The notes: generated from the letters alone by a model not told the origin. A stretch of DNA of 61,463 nt from Candidatus Cardinium hertigii (GCF_003788695.1 NZ_RARA01000025.1:111055-172517); one strand, 5' to 3'. Counted from the first letter of the stretch, positions 35,538-45,229 are shown. A program made the numbers and translations.

Positions 35538-37328
35538 ATGAGCTCTATACCAAATGATTTTATCAAGTATTCCATAAAAATAGGTTCTAAAACGTTAGAT
35601 GCAAATTACCCCATACAGTCTATAATGGTTGATAAAAGAATCAATACAATCCCTTATGTAAAAATAGTTTTGCATGATGGAAACATTCAATCACAAACCT
35701 TTTCTATAGCAAATGATAAGACTTTTGTTATAGGAGCTGCTGTTACCATACAAGCCGGCTATGGAAATGCACTAGAGCAGATATTTCAAGGGGTAGTGGC
35801 AAAATTGGCTATTCAGTCTAGATCAAAAGGATCATCTAACCTTACTGTAACTTGTAGAGATCTCTTCTATAAGACAACACTTACCCCAAAAACCATGCAT
35901 TTTGAAAAATGTAAGGATAGTGATCTCATAAAAAAGATTTTGGGTACATATAGTGGATTAAAGCATAAACTTGAAGCTACTGACATTATGCATGAAAGTA
36001 TTTCGCAGCATGAAATATCAGATTGGGATTTCTTAAATATTCGTGCAGAAGCAAATGGACAAATTGTGGTGGTGAATGATGGACAAATTGCAATTAAGCA
36101 GCCTAAAACTAGAGGTAAGGGGGCTTTTACCTATACGTATGGAGTGGATTTTATTGAATTTGATGCTGAAATAGATGCAAAAAGTCAATGGGCAGGCGCT
36201 AATGCTATTGCCTGGGATAGTAATAAACAAATTACAGTTTCTGTAAAAGCGCATGAGCCAGGGGAGCAATCTATGGGAGATCTTTCCTATAAAAAACTTA
36301 TTTCTGCTACTAGCCAAATGCCTGTTTCTATATCCCATGGCGGTATACCAGATCCTTCGGAAATAAAAACGTTAGCAACTGGCTTATTAGGTCGCAGTAG
36401 AATAGCTAAAATAAAAGGAGTGGTTACCGTTGCGGGCAATGCTAAATTACTGCATGATTGTCTTGTGACCATTGTAAAAGGCGCTACGCACTTTTCAGGC
36501 GATGTCTATGTATCTGGCATTCGACACCTTATAGAAGCAGGAAACTGGCAAACAGAGCTCACCTTAGGATTAGATACCCAACGTTATATGCGGAAATATG
36601 ATGATATTGGTACACTTCCAGCAGCAGGAATGATGCCGCCTATACATGGGCTGCAACTTGGTATTGTAAAAAAAATTACTGAAGATCCTCAAAAAAACAA
36701 TCGGATTTTGGTTCATCTGCCTTTAGTGCAAGATAAGCCCAAAGAAGGCATTTGGTGCCGTTTAGCCTCTTTTTATGCGACGCAACAATCAGGTGTTTTT
36801 TTTATTCCAGAATTAGAGGATGAGGTAGTGGTAGGCTTTGTTAATGATGATATTCGATGTCCTATTATTCTAGGTTCTCTTTATAGCGGTAAACATTTAC
36901 CGCCTAAGATGGCTGACGATAAAAATCTTTTTAAATCTTTTGTTTCCCGAGAAAAATTAGAGTTGACCTTTCATGACGATAAAGAAGGGCCTGAAATTAT
37001 CATTAAAACCGCTACAGGGGGGCTTATTCAGATATCAGATAAGAAAAAAAGTATTGAAATTGTAGACCAGAATAGTAATAAAATTATTTTAAGTAAAGAT
37101 GGTATTGACCTAACCAGTAGTAAAGATATTAATTTGAGTGCACAGGCAAGTATAACCATACAATCAGGAAAAGATATTGTGGTAAATGGGACCAAAGATA
37201 TAAATTTAAAGAGTATGAATATCAATGCACAAGCTTCTATGAAGGCGACCTTAAGTGGAAACGCTAGTACAGAAGTAAAGTCTGGAATGGCCACTATTAT
37301 AAAAGGTACAACTGTACTTATTAACTGA
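35538..37328 (+). CDS. VgrG/Afp8-like spike of a contractile injection system
   Basis: 596 residues. Residues about 1-360 form the gp27-like part (YSIKIGSKTLDANYPIQSIMVDKRI, then FQGVVAKLAIQSRS). About 371-450 is the gp5 OB-fold (LGIVKKITEDPQKNNRILV, then FIPELEDEVVVGFVNDD and ILGSLYSGKHLPP). From about 500 on is a short beta-helix needle made of imperfect repeats (SKDINLSAQASITIQSGKDI and similar). Known: Amoebophilus carries a type VI subtype iv system and Cardinium an antifeeding-prophage-like system, both with such a spike. No sheath, tube, baseplate or ATPase gene is in the window, so this gene lies apart from the rest of its apparatus. No C-terminal toxin domain is visible. Confidence 0.85.
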   Translation: MSSIPNDFIKYSIKIGSKTLDANYPIQSIMVDKRINTIPYVKIVLHDGNIQSQTFSIANDKTFVIGAAVTIQAGYGNALEQIFQGVVAKLAIQSRSKGSSNLTVTCRDLFYKTTLTPKTMHFEKCKDSDLIKKILGTYSGLKHKLEATDIMHESISQHEISDWDFLNIRAEANGQIVVVNDGQIAIKQPKTRGKGAFTYTYGVDFIEFDAEIDAKSQWAGANAIAWDSNKQITVSVKAHEPGEQSMGDLSYKKLISATSQMPVSISHGGIPDPSEIKTLATGLLGRSRIAKIKGVVTVAGNAKLLHDCLVTIVKGATHFSGDVYVSGIRHLIEAGNWQTELTLGLDTQRYMRKYDDIGTLPAAGMMPPIHGLQLGIVKKITEDPQKNNRILVHLPLVQDKPKEGIWCRLASFYATQQSGVFFIPELEDEVVVGFVNDDIRCPIILGSLYSGKHLPPKMADDKNLFKSFVSREKLELTFHDDKEGPEIIIKTATGGLIQISDKKKSIEIVDQNSNKIILSKDGIDLTSSKDINLSAQASITIQSGKDIVVNGTKDINLKSMNINAQASMKATLSGNASTEVKSGMATIIKGTTVLIN

Positions 37329-37560
37329 TATTTTAGATACTTATCTATTGCATTTTTATTCAAATGGTTAAACCAGCTTTTGATATGATGCAAGCATAAC
37401 GCTTCCGTAATCTATCAAACGGTTGACCAGCTGCGTAATATTAGTTATAAATGGATAGTATGTTATGGTTAGATCTATCGAAATAAGTTGGTATGGATTT
37501 ATTATTAAAAATTTGGAAAGATGTGGGTGATGTTTAATTTTTTGTTTACCTTCCTTAAAA

Positions 37561-37877
37561 GTATTCGTTCAGTAGTGTGGCCTATGCGTGTTTTTTCACG
37601 TTCGTATTTAGAAATAGCGCAATAATGTAAGTTTATAAAAAACGCGCCTTGAACAAAGCTGTGACTAGAAAAGAAAGGCTGAAAGGTATTAGAAAATCAG
37701 CCTGTTTGAGCCCAAGGCTGTAGGCCTGGGCGAGTTCTGATTTTCAGCTTGCAGCCTGAACTTTTCAACAGCTTTGTTCACCAGCGCTTGATTTTTTTTG
37801 GCTACTTTTTTTGATCAAGCAAAAAAAGTAGCTTTAAATAATCTATAAAATATGGCTGCCATTGGGTGAACGGATAC
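37561..37877 (-). mobile_element. GTATCCGTTCA element, copy D
   Basis: 317 bp in reverse orientation between the spike gene and mraY. Termini GTATTCGTTCA (37561) and TGAACGGATAC (ends 37877). Outer stem GAACAAAGCTGTG/CAGCTTTGTTC. The inner arms here are mismatched: GAAAAGAAAGGCTGAAAGG on one side, but CTTGCAGCCTGAACTTTTC on the other. Tip is GCCCAAGGCTGTAGGCCTGGGC. The remaining part of the 37329-37910 gap is A+T-rich with nothing recognised. Confidence 0.8.
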
Positions 37878-37910
37878 CAAACAATACAGCATATATCATT
37901 TTTAGTTTAG

Positions 37911-39146
37911 CTATCTGATTTTTAAAGTTATTAGCGTAGCAATAGCAAATAGAAGGCTAAGGATCAAAAACCGGGTTACAATCTTTGATTCATGCCATCC
38001 TAATTTTTGATAGTGATGATGTAGCGGAGCCATTCTAAAAATTCTCCTGCCTGTTCCATATCTTCTTTTAGAATATTTAAAATAACTAGTTTGCAGTATA
38101 ACAGATACATTTTCTAGTAAGAATATGCCACATAGGATTGGAATCAATAATTCTTTTCGTATACAAATAGCAAGTACTGCAATAATAGCTCCAATGGTCA
38201 AGCTACCCGTGTCTCCCATAAAAACTTGTGCAGGATAAGCGTTATACCAAAGGAACCCCATACAAGCTCCTACAAATGCACAACAAAATATGGTAAGCTC
38301 TCCCAAATTTGGGATATACATAATATTCAAATATTTAGCGAATATTATATGACCAGATAGATACGCAAGGATTGCCAAAGTAGCGCTGACAATCATAGAC
38401 GTACTGGCAGCTAACCCATCTAAGCCATCCGTCAGATTGGTGCCATTCGAAACAGCAGCAATAATAAAAGTTACAATGGCTATATAAAGTAGCCATGTAT
38501 AGCTTTCACTCCCCCATAAGATGGTACTTATTTTAGTATAATCAAGTTCATTTCCTTTAAAAAAAGGGATCGTCGTTTTAGTAGACTTTATGTCGTTATA
38601 GGTAGTAGCAGCTACTTTATCTTCTGAAACTGTAAATCTTTCGTAGGATGGGGTCGATAGCTCACGTATTACTACATCTTTGTGAAAATACAGTGTACTA
38701 CCCACCATACAACCTAAAGTGATTTGGCCTAATAATTTTATCCATCCGCTGAGTCCATTTTTTTGTTTTTTAAAAACCTTGATATAGTCATCAAAACAAC
38801 CCACTAGACCCATCCAAACAGTAGTGATTAATAATAAGATAATGTATATGTTGTGCAATTGCGCAAAGAGTAGCGTGGGTATCACCGTTGCTAGTATAAT
38901 CAAAAAACCTCCCATCGTAGGCGTATTTGCTTTAACCGCTTCCTTTTCTTCTTTGAACCCTAGTGCCCGATTGGATTCGATGATTTGTCTCCTTTTTAAA
39001 AAATCTATAAAGAGTTCTCCCAATAAAAAAGTAATTGCAAAAGAGCTAAGGGTAGCCATAGCTGCTCGAAAGGAAATATACTTAAAAAGGCCTGTACCAG
39101 GCAGGTGAAATGCGGTGTGTAGGAATTTGAATAGATAGTATAACAT
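37911..39146 (-). CDS. mraY: Phospho-N-acetylmuramoyl-pentapeptide transferase MraY
   Basis: 411 residues, ten membrane segments. All family motifs are visible: VGCFDDYIKV (Asp-Asp), NGTNLTDGLDGLAA, FMGDTGSL and MAPLHHHYQ (His triplet). It attaches the muramoyl-pentapeptide to undecaprenyl phosphate, giving lipid I, the first membrane step of peptidoglycan synthesis. Intact motifs argue for a working enzyme, so this symbiont probably makes some cell-wall precursor. The gene is away from any other mur or division gene in this window and has repeats on both sides. Confidence 0.95.
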   Translation of the reverse strand: MLYYLFKFLHTAFHLPGTGLFKYISFRAAMATLSSFAITFLLGELFIDFLKRRQIIESNRALGFKEEKEAVKANTPTMGGFLIILATVIPTLLFAQLHNIYIILLLITTVWMGLVGCFDDYIKVFKKQKNGLSGWIKLLGQITLGCMVGSTLYFHKDVVIRELSTPSYERFTVSEDKVAATTYNDIKSTKTTIPFFKGNELDYTKISTILWGSESYTWLLYIAIVTFIIAAVSNGTNLTDGLDGLAASTSMIVSATLAILAYLSGHIIFAKYLNIMYIPNLGELTIFCCAFVGACMGFLWYNAYPAQVFMGDTGSLTIGAIIAVLAICIRKELLIPILCGIFLLENVSVILQTSYFKYSKRRYGTGRRIFRMAPLHHHYQKLGWHESKIVTRFLILSLLFAIATLITLKIR

Positions 39147-39221
39147 GGTAATAGATAATTATAGCAAAAGCAAATTATCGGTAGGCCTTTATAAAAGGAT
39201 TATAAACTTTTTAAAACTACT

Positions 39222-39490
39222 TCTTTTAAAGCTACTTTTTTTGCTTGATCAAAAAAAGTAGCCAAAAAAAATCAAGCGCTGGTGAAAAAACTGCTGAAAA
39301 GAAAGGAAAAAAACCGAAAATCAAATCTCGCTCCTACGGAGCTCAGACAAAGTGATTTCCTTTTGATTTTTTTCCTTTCTTTTCTTTCCACAGTTTTTTC
39401 AAGGCGCATTTTTTATAAATTTACATTATTGCGCTATTTCTAAATACGAACGTGAAAAAATACGCATAGGCGACACCGCTGAACGGATAC
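39222..39490 (+). mobile_element. GTATCCGTTCA element, copy E (different arms)
   Basis: Occupies most of the gap 39147-39489. It lacks the left terminus and starts at about 39222 (CTACTTCTTTTAAAGCTACTT); the right terminus TGAACGGATAC ends at 39490. Its stem sequences differ from all other copies yet are fully complementary: GAAAAAACTG (39284-39293) with CAGTTTTTTC (39391-39400), and GAAAAGAAAGGAAAAAAA (39296-39313) with its exact complement at 39367-39384. The tip reads CTCGCTCCTACGGAGCTCAGA. Its last base forms part of the stop codon of the neighbouring acyl-CoA synthetase. Confidence 0.8.
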
Positions 39491-41145
39491 TATTTCTTTA
39501 ATAATTTTCTTAGCACTTTCCCTATAGGCGATTTGGGTAAACTATTACAGAATTCCACATATTTAGGCACTTTATAGCGAACCAGTTTTTGCCTGCAGTA
39601 GGCTATAATTTCTTCAGCGGTAAGCGTTGCATCCTTTTTCACAATAAAAACCTTAATAGCTTCTTTAAGTGTAATGTCTTTTACCCCAATAGCGCCCACT
39701 TCTAGTACTTTGGGATGACCTATTAAGACGTGTTCTATTTCATTCGGGTATACATTAAAGCCAGAAATATTAATCATATCTTTTTTTCGGTCCACAATAG
39801 CCATACATCCATTTGCATCCATGATCGCAATGTCTCCTGTTTTAAACCAGCCATTTACAAAGGCCTGTTCTGTTTCCAAAGGCTTTTGCCAATACGCTCG
39901 GATTACCTGGGGTCCTTTAATTAATAGTTCTCCAGCTGTTCCATAAGGGACCACTTTACCTTGTTCGTTAACTATAATTACCCATGTACTGGGCAACGGC
40001 ATTTGATGCCTTCTATCGACCACATCAGTGGAAACGGCTGGAGAACTTTCTGTAAGTCCGTAACCTTCCATAGGTTTTCTACCAGTTAAGCATTCCCACT
40101 GGTTTTTAATATGTTCTTGTGTTTTCATTCCACCTGAAAAAGTAAGTTTTAAGGCAGAAAAATCTAAATTTCTGAATTGTGCATTGGCTAATAGCTTTTC
40201 AAGCAGTGTATTAATCCCTATTAAACAAGTAGGTTTATTTTTATGTAATGCTTTTACCAATCTTGGAATATCCCTAGGATTCGTAATAAGCGAACATTTT
40301 GCGCCCATTTTAAACATTGCAAATAGACTACTCAATCCGAAAATATGGTAAAGGGGTAGTGGAATAATGGTTCGTTCTATCCCTTCCTTTAATATAAGCT
40401 GCATACTAGATTCTAATTGTTGTAAATTAGCCGTAATGTTGCCATGAGATATCAAAGCTCCTTTTGGTATACCCGTAGTTCCGCCAGTATACTGTAAAAA
40501 AGCGGTATCAGAAGATTGTAAAGCAACTGGACGGAAAAGAGCTTGTTGCCCTTTTGTTAAGACCTCCTTAAAAGCGATAGCCTGTGGTAAGTTGTAAGCA
40601 GGAACCAGCTTTTTAATATGTTTAATGGTAAAATTAAGCAATCTTCCTTTTATGGAGCCGATCATATCACCTACCTTGGTGATAATAATGGTTTGAATAG
40701 ATGTATTTGGTAATATTTCAACTAATTTGTGGGCAAAATTTTCTAATACAATGATGGCGCGTACGTTGGCGTCCTTAAACTGGTAAGACATTTCATCAGG
40801 GGTGTACTGTGGATTAATGTTAACCACTATGCATCCAGCACGTAACAGCCCCAGTATGGCAATCGGATATTGCAATAGATTGGGTAGTTGAATGGCAACA
40901 TGTGACCCTGCTATTAAATTTGTGTGTTGCTGAATATAAGCTGCAAAATATTTAGATAATTTATCGACTGTATCGTAAGTAAGCACTTTACCCATATTCT
41001 CACACATGGGTAAATTTTGATATTTGGCAAAAGCCTCTTCCATAAAATGGATCAATGAGCTGTACCTAGAAGGATCAATTGTACAAGGCATTGAGGCAGG
41101 ATAATGATACAGCCAAGGTGTCTCTGTCATACGTATTAAAGCCAT
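39490..41145 (-). CDS. Long-chain acyl-CoA synthetase (FadD type)
   Basis: 551 residues. AMP-binding motif QYTGGTTGIPKGALISHGN, then EGYGLTESSPAVS, GWFKTGDIAIMDANG and the C-terminal DRKKDMINISGFNVYPNEIEH with the final catalytic Lys in PKSPIGKVLRKLLKK. It activates fatty acids as acyl-AMP and acyl-CoA, which would let the symbiont use host fatty acids. Its TAG stop spans the junction with repeat copy E: the first two bases are gene sequence and the G is the first base of the terminal repeat. The pre-insertion C-terminus may thus have been a little different. Divergent from the ACSF2-like gene. Confidence 0.9.
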   Translation of the reverse strand: MALIRMTETPWLYHYPASMPCTIDPSRYSSLIHFMEEAFAKYQNLPMCENMGKVLTYDTVDKLSKYFAAYIQQHTNLIAGSHVAIQLPNLLQYPIAILGLLRAGCIVVNINPQYTPDEMSYQFKDANVRAIIVLENFAHKLVEILPNTSIQTIIITKVGDMIGSIKGRLLNFTIKHIKKLVPAYNLPQAIAFKEVLTKGQQALFRPVALQSSDTAFLQYTGGTTGIPKGALISHGNITANLQQLESSMQLILKEGIERTIIPLPLYHIFGLSSLFAMFKMGAKCSLITNPRDIPRLVKALHKNKPTCLIGINTLLEKLLANAQFRNLDFSALKLTFSGGMKTQEHIKNQWECLTGRKPMEGYGLTESSPAVSTDVVDRRHQMPLPSTWVIIVNEQGKVVPYGTAGELLIKGPQVIRAYWQKPLETEQAFVNGWFKTGDIAIMDANGCMAIVDRKKDMINISGFNVYPNEIEHVLIGHPKVLEVGAIGVKDITLKEAIKVFIVKKDATLTAEEIIAYCRQKLVRYKVPKYVEFCNSLPKSPIGKVLRKLLKK

Positions 41146-41361
41146 TTGTTAAATTAACCAAACAATATGAAACCGTTGCAATAGAAAATTGCAGCGATTG
41201 TATTATATAAATTCAGAGGTTTTTAATAAGTTTACAGCGCTAAAATAGGTTTATGTCCTTTTTTAGGTTTTTAAGTAACGCTTGGGTATAGATTTTCCTC
41301 TTTTATAAATTTTTTGGTTTCTATTGCAACAGCCTTAATATAGCATAAATTTCCTTAAATA

Positions 41362-41572
41362 ACTGATGTTACGCAAATAGCTTACTATAGCACTCAACTA
41401 GTTCAGCTCTAGGAATGTAATGGGTATTTGTTCAAGTTGTGTTTTTATGATCTTACATTATTGCGCTATTGCTAGGTACAAATATGAACAAATACGCATA
41501 GGTCACTTCACTGAACGGACACCCTAATTTAGCTATTTAGATGAAAATACAATAACAGTATGTAACATCTGT
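41362..41572. repeat. Second inverted-repeat family (ACNGATGTTAC), copy with embedded fragment of the first
   Basis: ACTGATGTTAC at 41362-41372 and GTAACATCTGT at 41562-41572 match as inverted repeats at 10 of 11 bases. Inside, 41430-41521 is a right-end fragment of the GTATCCGTTCA family (TTGTTCAAGTTGTGTTTTTATG to TTCACTGAACGGACAC). The gap between the two acyl-CoA synthetase genes (41146-41755) otherwise shows only A+T-rich DNA. Confidence 0.5.
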
Positions 41573-41755
41573 TAGGTTATAAAAGGTATTTTCTATAAAT
41601 TTATTTTTGATTATTTTTAATGAGATGATCTAAAAAGTATTTTGTATCGTTTAAAAGTATTTTTGTAATGCCTTGTAATGCCCGGAAAATGCCCTGTATT
41701 ATCAAAAATATTATTAAGAATATGAACAAAAAATCGCAAGTACGGTACTACCATT

Positions 41756-43510
41756 ATGCACGCTTTTGCTAACCTTGATAGGGATACAAACAAAGAGATG
41801 AAGAAGAGCTATGTGCATGGATGCACCTCCACTGCGCTTCTCTTCGAAACCATTGGGCAAAGAATGCGGATGGCAGCTACAAAGTTTCCCGATCGTACAT
41901 TTGTAATCTTCAAGAGAGAAGGCATACAAAAGACTTATAAAGAGGTGCTGGAAGACAGTGAAAAACTCGCCTTAGGTCTTATCCATTTGGGTATGAAACA
42001 GGGCGATCGAGTGGGCATTTGGGCGCCTAATACATACGAATGGATAACCACTCAGTTTGGGGCTGCCTTGGCTGGACTTATTTTGGTGAATGTAAATCCA
42101 ATGTATCAATTGGAGGATCTTTCCTATGCATTGGCAAATGTAGGTATCAAAGTGCTTATTGCTCCGCCAGCATTCAAGCGATCTGAATACTATAAGATAT
42201 TATGTACCTTAATCCCCGGGCTAGAACATGCGCCCAGAGGAGAAGGTCAGGTGAAAACCGCTATTTTCCCTCAACTACAACATTTGATCCTATTCGATGC
42301 AGAAAATAGGGTATTCAATGGAACGTGGTCATACAGCCACGTGATGCAAATGGGGACCGATAGCAATCGAATGCAACTGGCCCAAATCGAGCAAAATATC
42401 CTTTTTGACGCCCCAGCTAATATCCAATATACCAGCGGAACTACTGGAAAGCCTAAAGGTGCCATTCTAACCCATCATAATATTGTGAACAATGCCTATT
42501 TTGTTGGGCTTCGTAGTGGATATCATGAGAAACGCAGCATTATCTGTATTCCTAACCCGCTCTATCACTGTTTCGGATGTGTAATGGGCAGTTTAAGTGC
42601 ATTGATCCACTTTCAAACCTGTGTTTTCCCAGCACCTTCATTTGAGCCTTTAGCTGCTCTTCAAGCCATTGATGAGGAAAAATGTACAGCCGTATATGGT
42701 ACACCAACCATGTTCATTGATATGATGAATCATGCGGAATATCCTACTTATGACTATAGTTCCATTATTTCTGGTATTATTGCTGGTGCCCCATGCCCCG
42801 TTACGCTTTGTACAAAGCTGGTCAATGAATTCGGCATGAGAGACCTTCAAGTATGTTATGGAACAACGGAGACCAGCCCTGTTTCTTTCATGTCTATACG
42901 TGAAGATCCTCCAGAAGAGCGTATTCGAAATGTCGGCCATATAATGGACCACCTTGAGGCTGCTATAGTGGACAAAGCGGGAAAGATTGTGCAACGAGGA
43001 GAAAAAGGCCAAGTTTTGGTGCGTGGCTATTCAGTAATGCAGGGTTACTGGGGTGATATAGAACAAAGTGCAATCACAGAAGACCGATGGTATCATACAG
43101 GAGACATTGGCGTGATGCATGCGCAGGGGACTGTATCGATTGTGGGTAGGTCAAAGGATATGATCGTTCGGGGCGGTGAGAATATTTATCCTACTGAGGT
43201 AGAGCAATTTCTAGATAAACATCCTGATATAGACGATGTCCAAATCATTGGTGTACCGGATGAACGCTTTGGTGAAGTGGTATGTGCGTGGATCAGATTG
43301 AAACAGGGCACAACCACAACCGAAGAGGATATCCGAGCATATTGCCAGGGAAAGATTGCGCACTTCAAAATTCCCAAATACATCTTTTTCAAGGAAGCTA
43401 ATGAATTCCCCATGACAGCGACTGGCAAAATCAAGAAATATAAAATGCGTGAAACTTCTAAACAAGCCCTTCAACTCTATTCCATTGCTTTAAATAAAAT
43501 AGTTACGTAA
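41756..43510 (+). CDS. ACSF2-like acyl-CoA synthetase, base composition unlike neighbours
   Basis: 584 residues. AMP-binding motif IQYTSGTTGKPKGAILTHHN, then YGTPTMFIDMMNH, CYGTTETSPVSF, RWYHTGDIGVM, GRSKDMIVRGGENIYPTEVEQF and the C-terminal MTATGKIKKYKMRE with its catalytic Lys. Several blocks (WAPNTYEW, ILVNVNPMYQ, IPNPLYHCFG, KIAHFKIPKYI) are those of animal mitochondrial ACSF2 and its bacterial relatives, recalled rather than searched. G+C is about 43-52 percent in lines I counted, against about 27 percent in lines counted from both neighbours, which points to recent transfer. It would activate medium-chain fatty acids. No mitochondrial targeting sequence is evident. Source, animal or bacterial, is open. 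Confidence 0.88.
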   Translation: MHAFANLDRDTNKEMKKSYVHGCTSTALLFETIGQRMRMAATKFPDRTFVIFKREGIQKTYKEVLEDSEKLALGLIHLGMKQGDRVGIWAPNTYEWITTQFGAALAGLILVNVNPMYQLEDLSYALANVGIKVLIAPPAFKRSEYYKILCTLIPGLEHAPRGEGQVKTAIFPQLQHLILFDAENRVFNGTWSYSHVMQMGTDSNRMQLAQIEQNILFDAPANIQYTSGTTGKPKGAILTHHNIVNNAYFVGLRSGYHEKRSIICIPNPLYHCFGCVMGSLSALIHFQTCVFPAPSFEPLAALQAIDEEKCTAVYGTPTMFIDMMNHAEYPTYDYSSIISGIIAGAPCPVTLCTKLVNEFGMRDLQVCYGTTETSPVSFMSIREDPPEERIRNVGHIMDHLEAAIVDKAGKIVQRGEKGQVLVRGYSVMQGYWGDIEQSAITEDRWYHTGDIGVMHAQGTVSIVGRSKDMIVRGGENIYPTEVEQFLDKHPDIDDVQIIGVPDERFGEVVCAWIRLKQGTTTTEEDIRAYCQGKIAHFKIPKYIFFKEANEFPMTATGKIKKYKMRETSKQALQLYSIALNKIVT

Positions 43511-43616
43511 TATAACCTATTATATCCTCAATTATTATAATTATAGGATAGTAGGTAAGGCGCTGTTGTTTGCATCATTATTTATTGGATATCTTACATT
43601 TAATATAAACTGGTCT

Positions 43617-44951
43617 ATGGTTTTAAAAAATAAAAATATGGCTATACATTTCATGTTATGCCTATGGATATCAACTGTTACACAAGCATGTAGTAAGCAG
43701 CAAAGGTTAGCTATGTCTGAAGACGAAGTCATCGATACCAATTCAAATCTAGGTATGGGAGTACAGATCAGGGTCAAACAATTGGCTATAAGAGGTAGCC
43801 AGGATAAACAAAAAAATATTATTACGCAATATATTAATGAGCAACATGATGACGAAACGCATCAAACATTCACCAACAAGCTCCTTGAAAAGGTTAAAAT
43901 ATATGTATCAATTAGTCAAAAAATAAAAGAATGCATAAAAAATGTTTCGGTTGGTGAGATAGGATACCCTATAAAATTCAATAAAACAGCTGTACAGCTT
44001 GAGAAGCTCAGTGCATGGCTAGAGCAGCAAAAATGTGCAGGAGACTTAGACAGATTGATAGGTCGTATCATGCAAGGATTTTTCTACAAAAAATTACGCA
44101 ATGACATTGATTCAGATGCATTACCAATTTTAGGTGTATCCATTGAACAGGCATTTTATGGTAATGAAGTTTCTTCAGTTAGTTCTATGTTACTTGCTAC
44201 TCTTGCTACTATGTGTGGAAAAGAACCCATTAGCATGCCAGGAGCTGCTACATTTTATCCCTTTCTCAAGAGTACTTTTAAACTGCCCATTGAACTAGTA
44301 GATGAAATTCACCAGTATTCCTATCCTTTTGCTTCTGAAAAAGGCATGTTTCTCTTTGGAGATTACCAATATGGGGGCCATCGTGATTTGCCCGATCAGT
44401 TTTTATTTGCCGCTGAGGAGTGTTCTACTAGTGTAGCAAAAGCAATTAATCTTAGTTTTAAGGATAAATCAGGAATAGGGCGTGAGCTTGATACAGCTAT
44501 AATGGTGGAATCGTTTTATAATAAGGAACTACAAAATAAATTTGGATATCAAGCAATTGATTACTTAAGCTCAGAAAGAGAAACTAGTGAAAACCAAAAA
44601 GCATGGGAGGCCATTGAGCCAGGAGATATTTTCCTTGTAGAAGGACATACAGCCACATTTGAAACTAAGTATAATAATAGCGGCATCACTTCTACTTTTC
44701 AATTTGGTCGAGAGATAGAAGATGCTAAGGTTGATAATCGATTAGGAGGTGGCACATATTCATATAACTTATTTACAAAAATAAAAGATAAAACTGTTTA
44801 TATTTTACGTCCTAATAAAAATAAATTAAGCGAATCCATTTCTTTAACAAACCTGCTCCATACAATTGACCAAAAGTACGGCAACAAATGGCCCAATGGC
44901 CCAGCAGATAATGTGATAATTACTTGGCAGGAGTTTTTTGGAGGGAGGTAA
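43617..44951 (+). CDS. Lipoprotein with possible papain/NlpC-like fold
   Basis: About 444 residues from ATG 43617 (MVLKNKNMAIHF); an in-frame TTG at 43566 and an ATG at 43638 are alternatives. The signal peptide ends in a lipobox (VTQAC, Cys25). The N-terminal half is helical. The C-terminal part has an ECSTSV segment (Cys269) followed about 70 residues later by EPGDIFLVEGHTATFE (His344). The spacing Cys, then GD, then GH resembles NlpC/P60 or amidase-type cysteine hydrolases. This is inference from pattern only. First of three consecutive lipoprotein genes on this strand. Confidence 0.6.
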   Translation: MVLKNKNMAIHFMLCLWISTVTQACSKQQRLAMSEDEVIDTNSNLGMGVQIRVKQLAIRGSQDKQKNIITQYINEQHDDETHQTFTNKLLEKVKIYVSISQKIKECIKNVSVGEIGYPIKFNKTAVQLEKLSAWLEQQKCAGDLDRLIGRIMQGFFYKKLRNDIDSDALPILGVSIEQAFYGNEVSSVSSMLLATLATMCGKEPISMPGAATFYPFLKSTFKLPIELVDEIHQYSYPFASEKGMFLFGDYQYGGHRDLPDQFLFAAEECSTSVAKAINLSFKDKSGIGRELDTAIMVESFYNKELQNKFGYQAIDYLSSERETSENQKAWEAIEPGDIFLVEGHTATFETKYNNSGITSTFQFGREIEDAKVDNRLGGGTYSYNLFTKIKDKTVYILRPNKNKLSESISLTNLLHTIDQKYGNKWPNGPADNVIITWQEFFGGR

Positions 44952-45007
44952 CGAATGGTCAGGAACATACTTTTGGATAAAATAATTAATTATTGAACGC
45001 TAGCCAT

Positions 45008-45040
45008 GGTGTCCGTTCACTTGCCTGGCAAGGGTGTTTT
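45008..45040 (+). repeat. Solo left ends of the GTATCCGTTCA element
   Basis: GTGTCCGTTCACTTGCCTGGCA here matches the left terminus of the long copies (copy A at 14970) without any other part of the element. A second, more decayed one, GTATACGTTCACTTTCGTAG, begins at 46571 in the next gap. Both lie directly downstream of lipoprotein genes. Confidence 0.55.
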
Positions 45041-45229
45041 TAATGAGGTAGGCCTTTTGCAAAAGCAAATTGAACGAGATTGCTTTTCGTAAAGTCCTCA
45101 GAAGTAGACAAAGTAAAGATGTTTTGATGCATTGCATTGTAAAATTAAATTTTCTAAACTACCCTTCGCTAAGGTTAGCGTGCAGGGTGTACGTTGAAAT
45201 AAATCTTCAATTTTAAATTATAAAATACA

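Noticed and set aside
39222..39490. Ordinary rho-independent terminators as the full explanation for the hairpins
   Set aside because: The stems are A+T-rich, very long, sit in both orientations at varied distances from genes, and carry terminal inverted repeats; termination may be a side effect but does not explain the structure.
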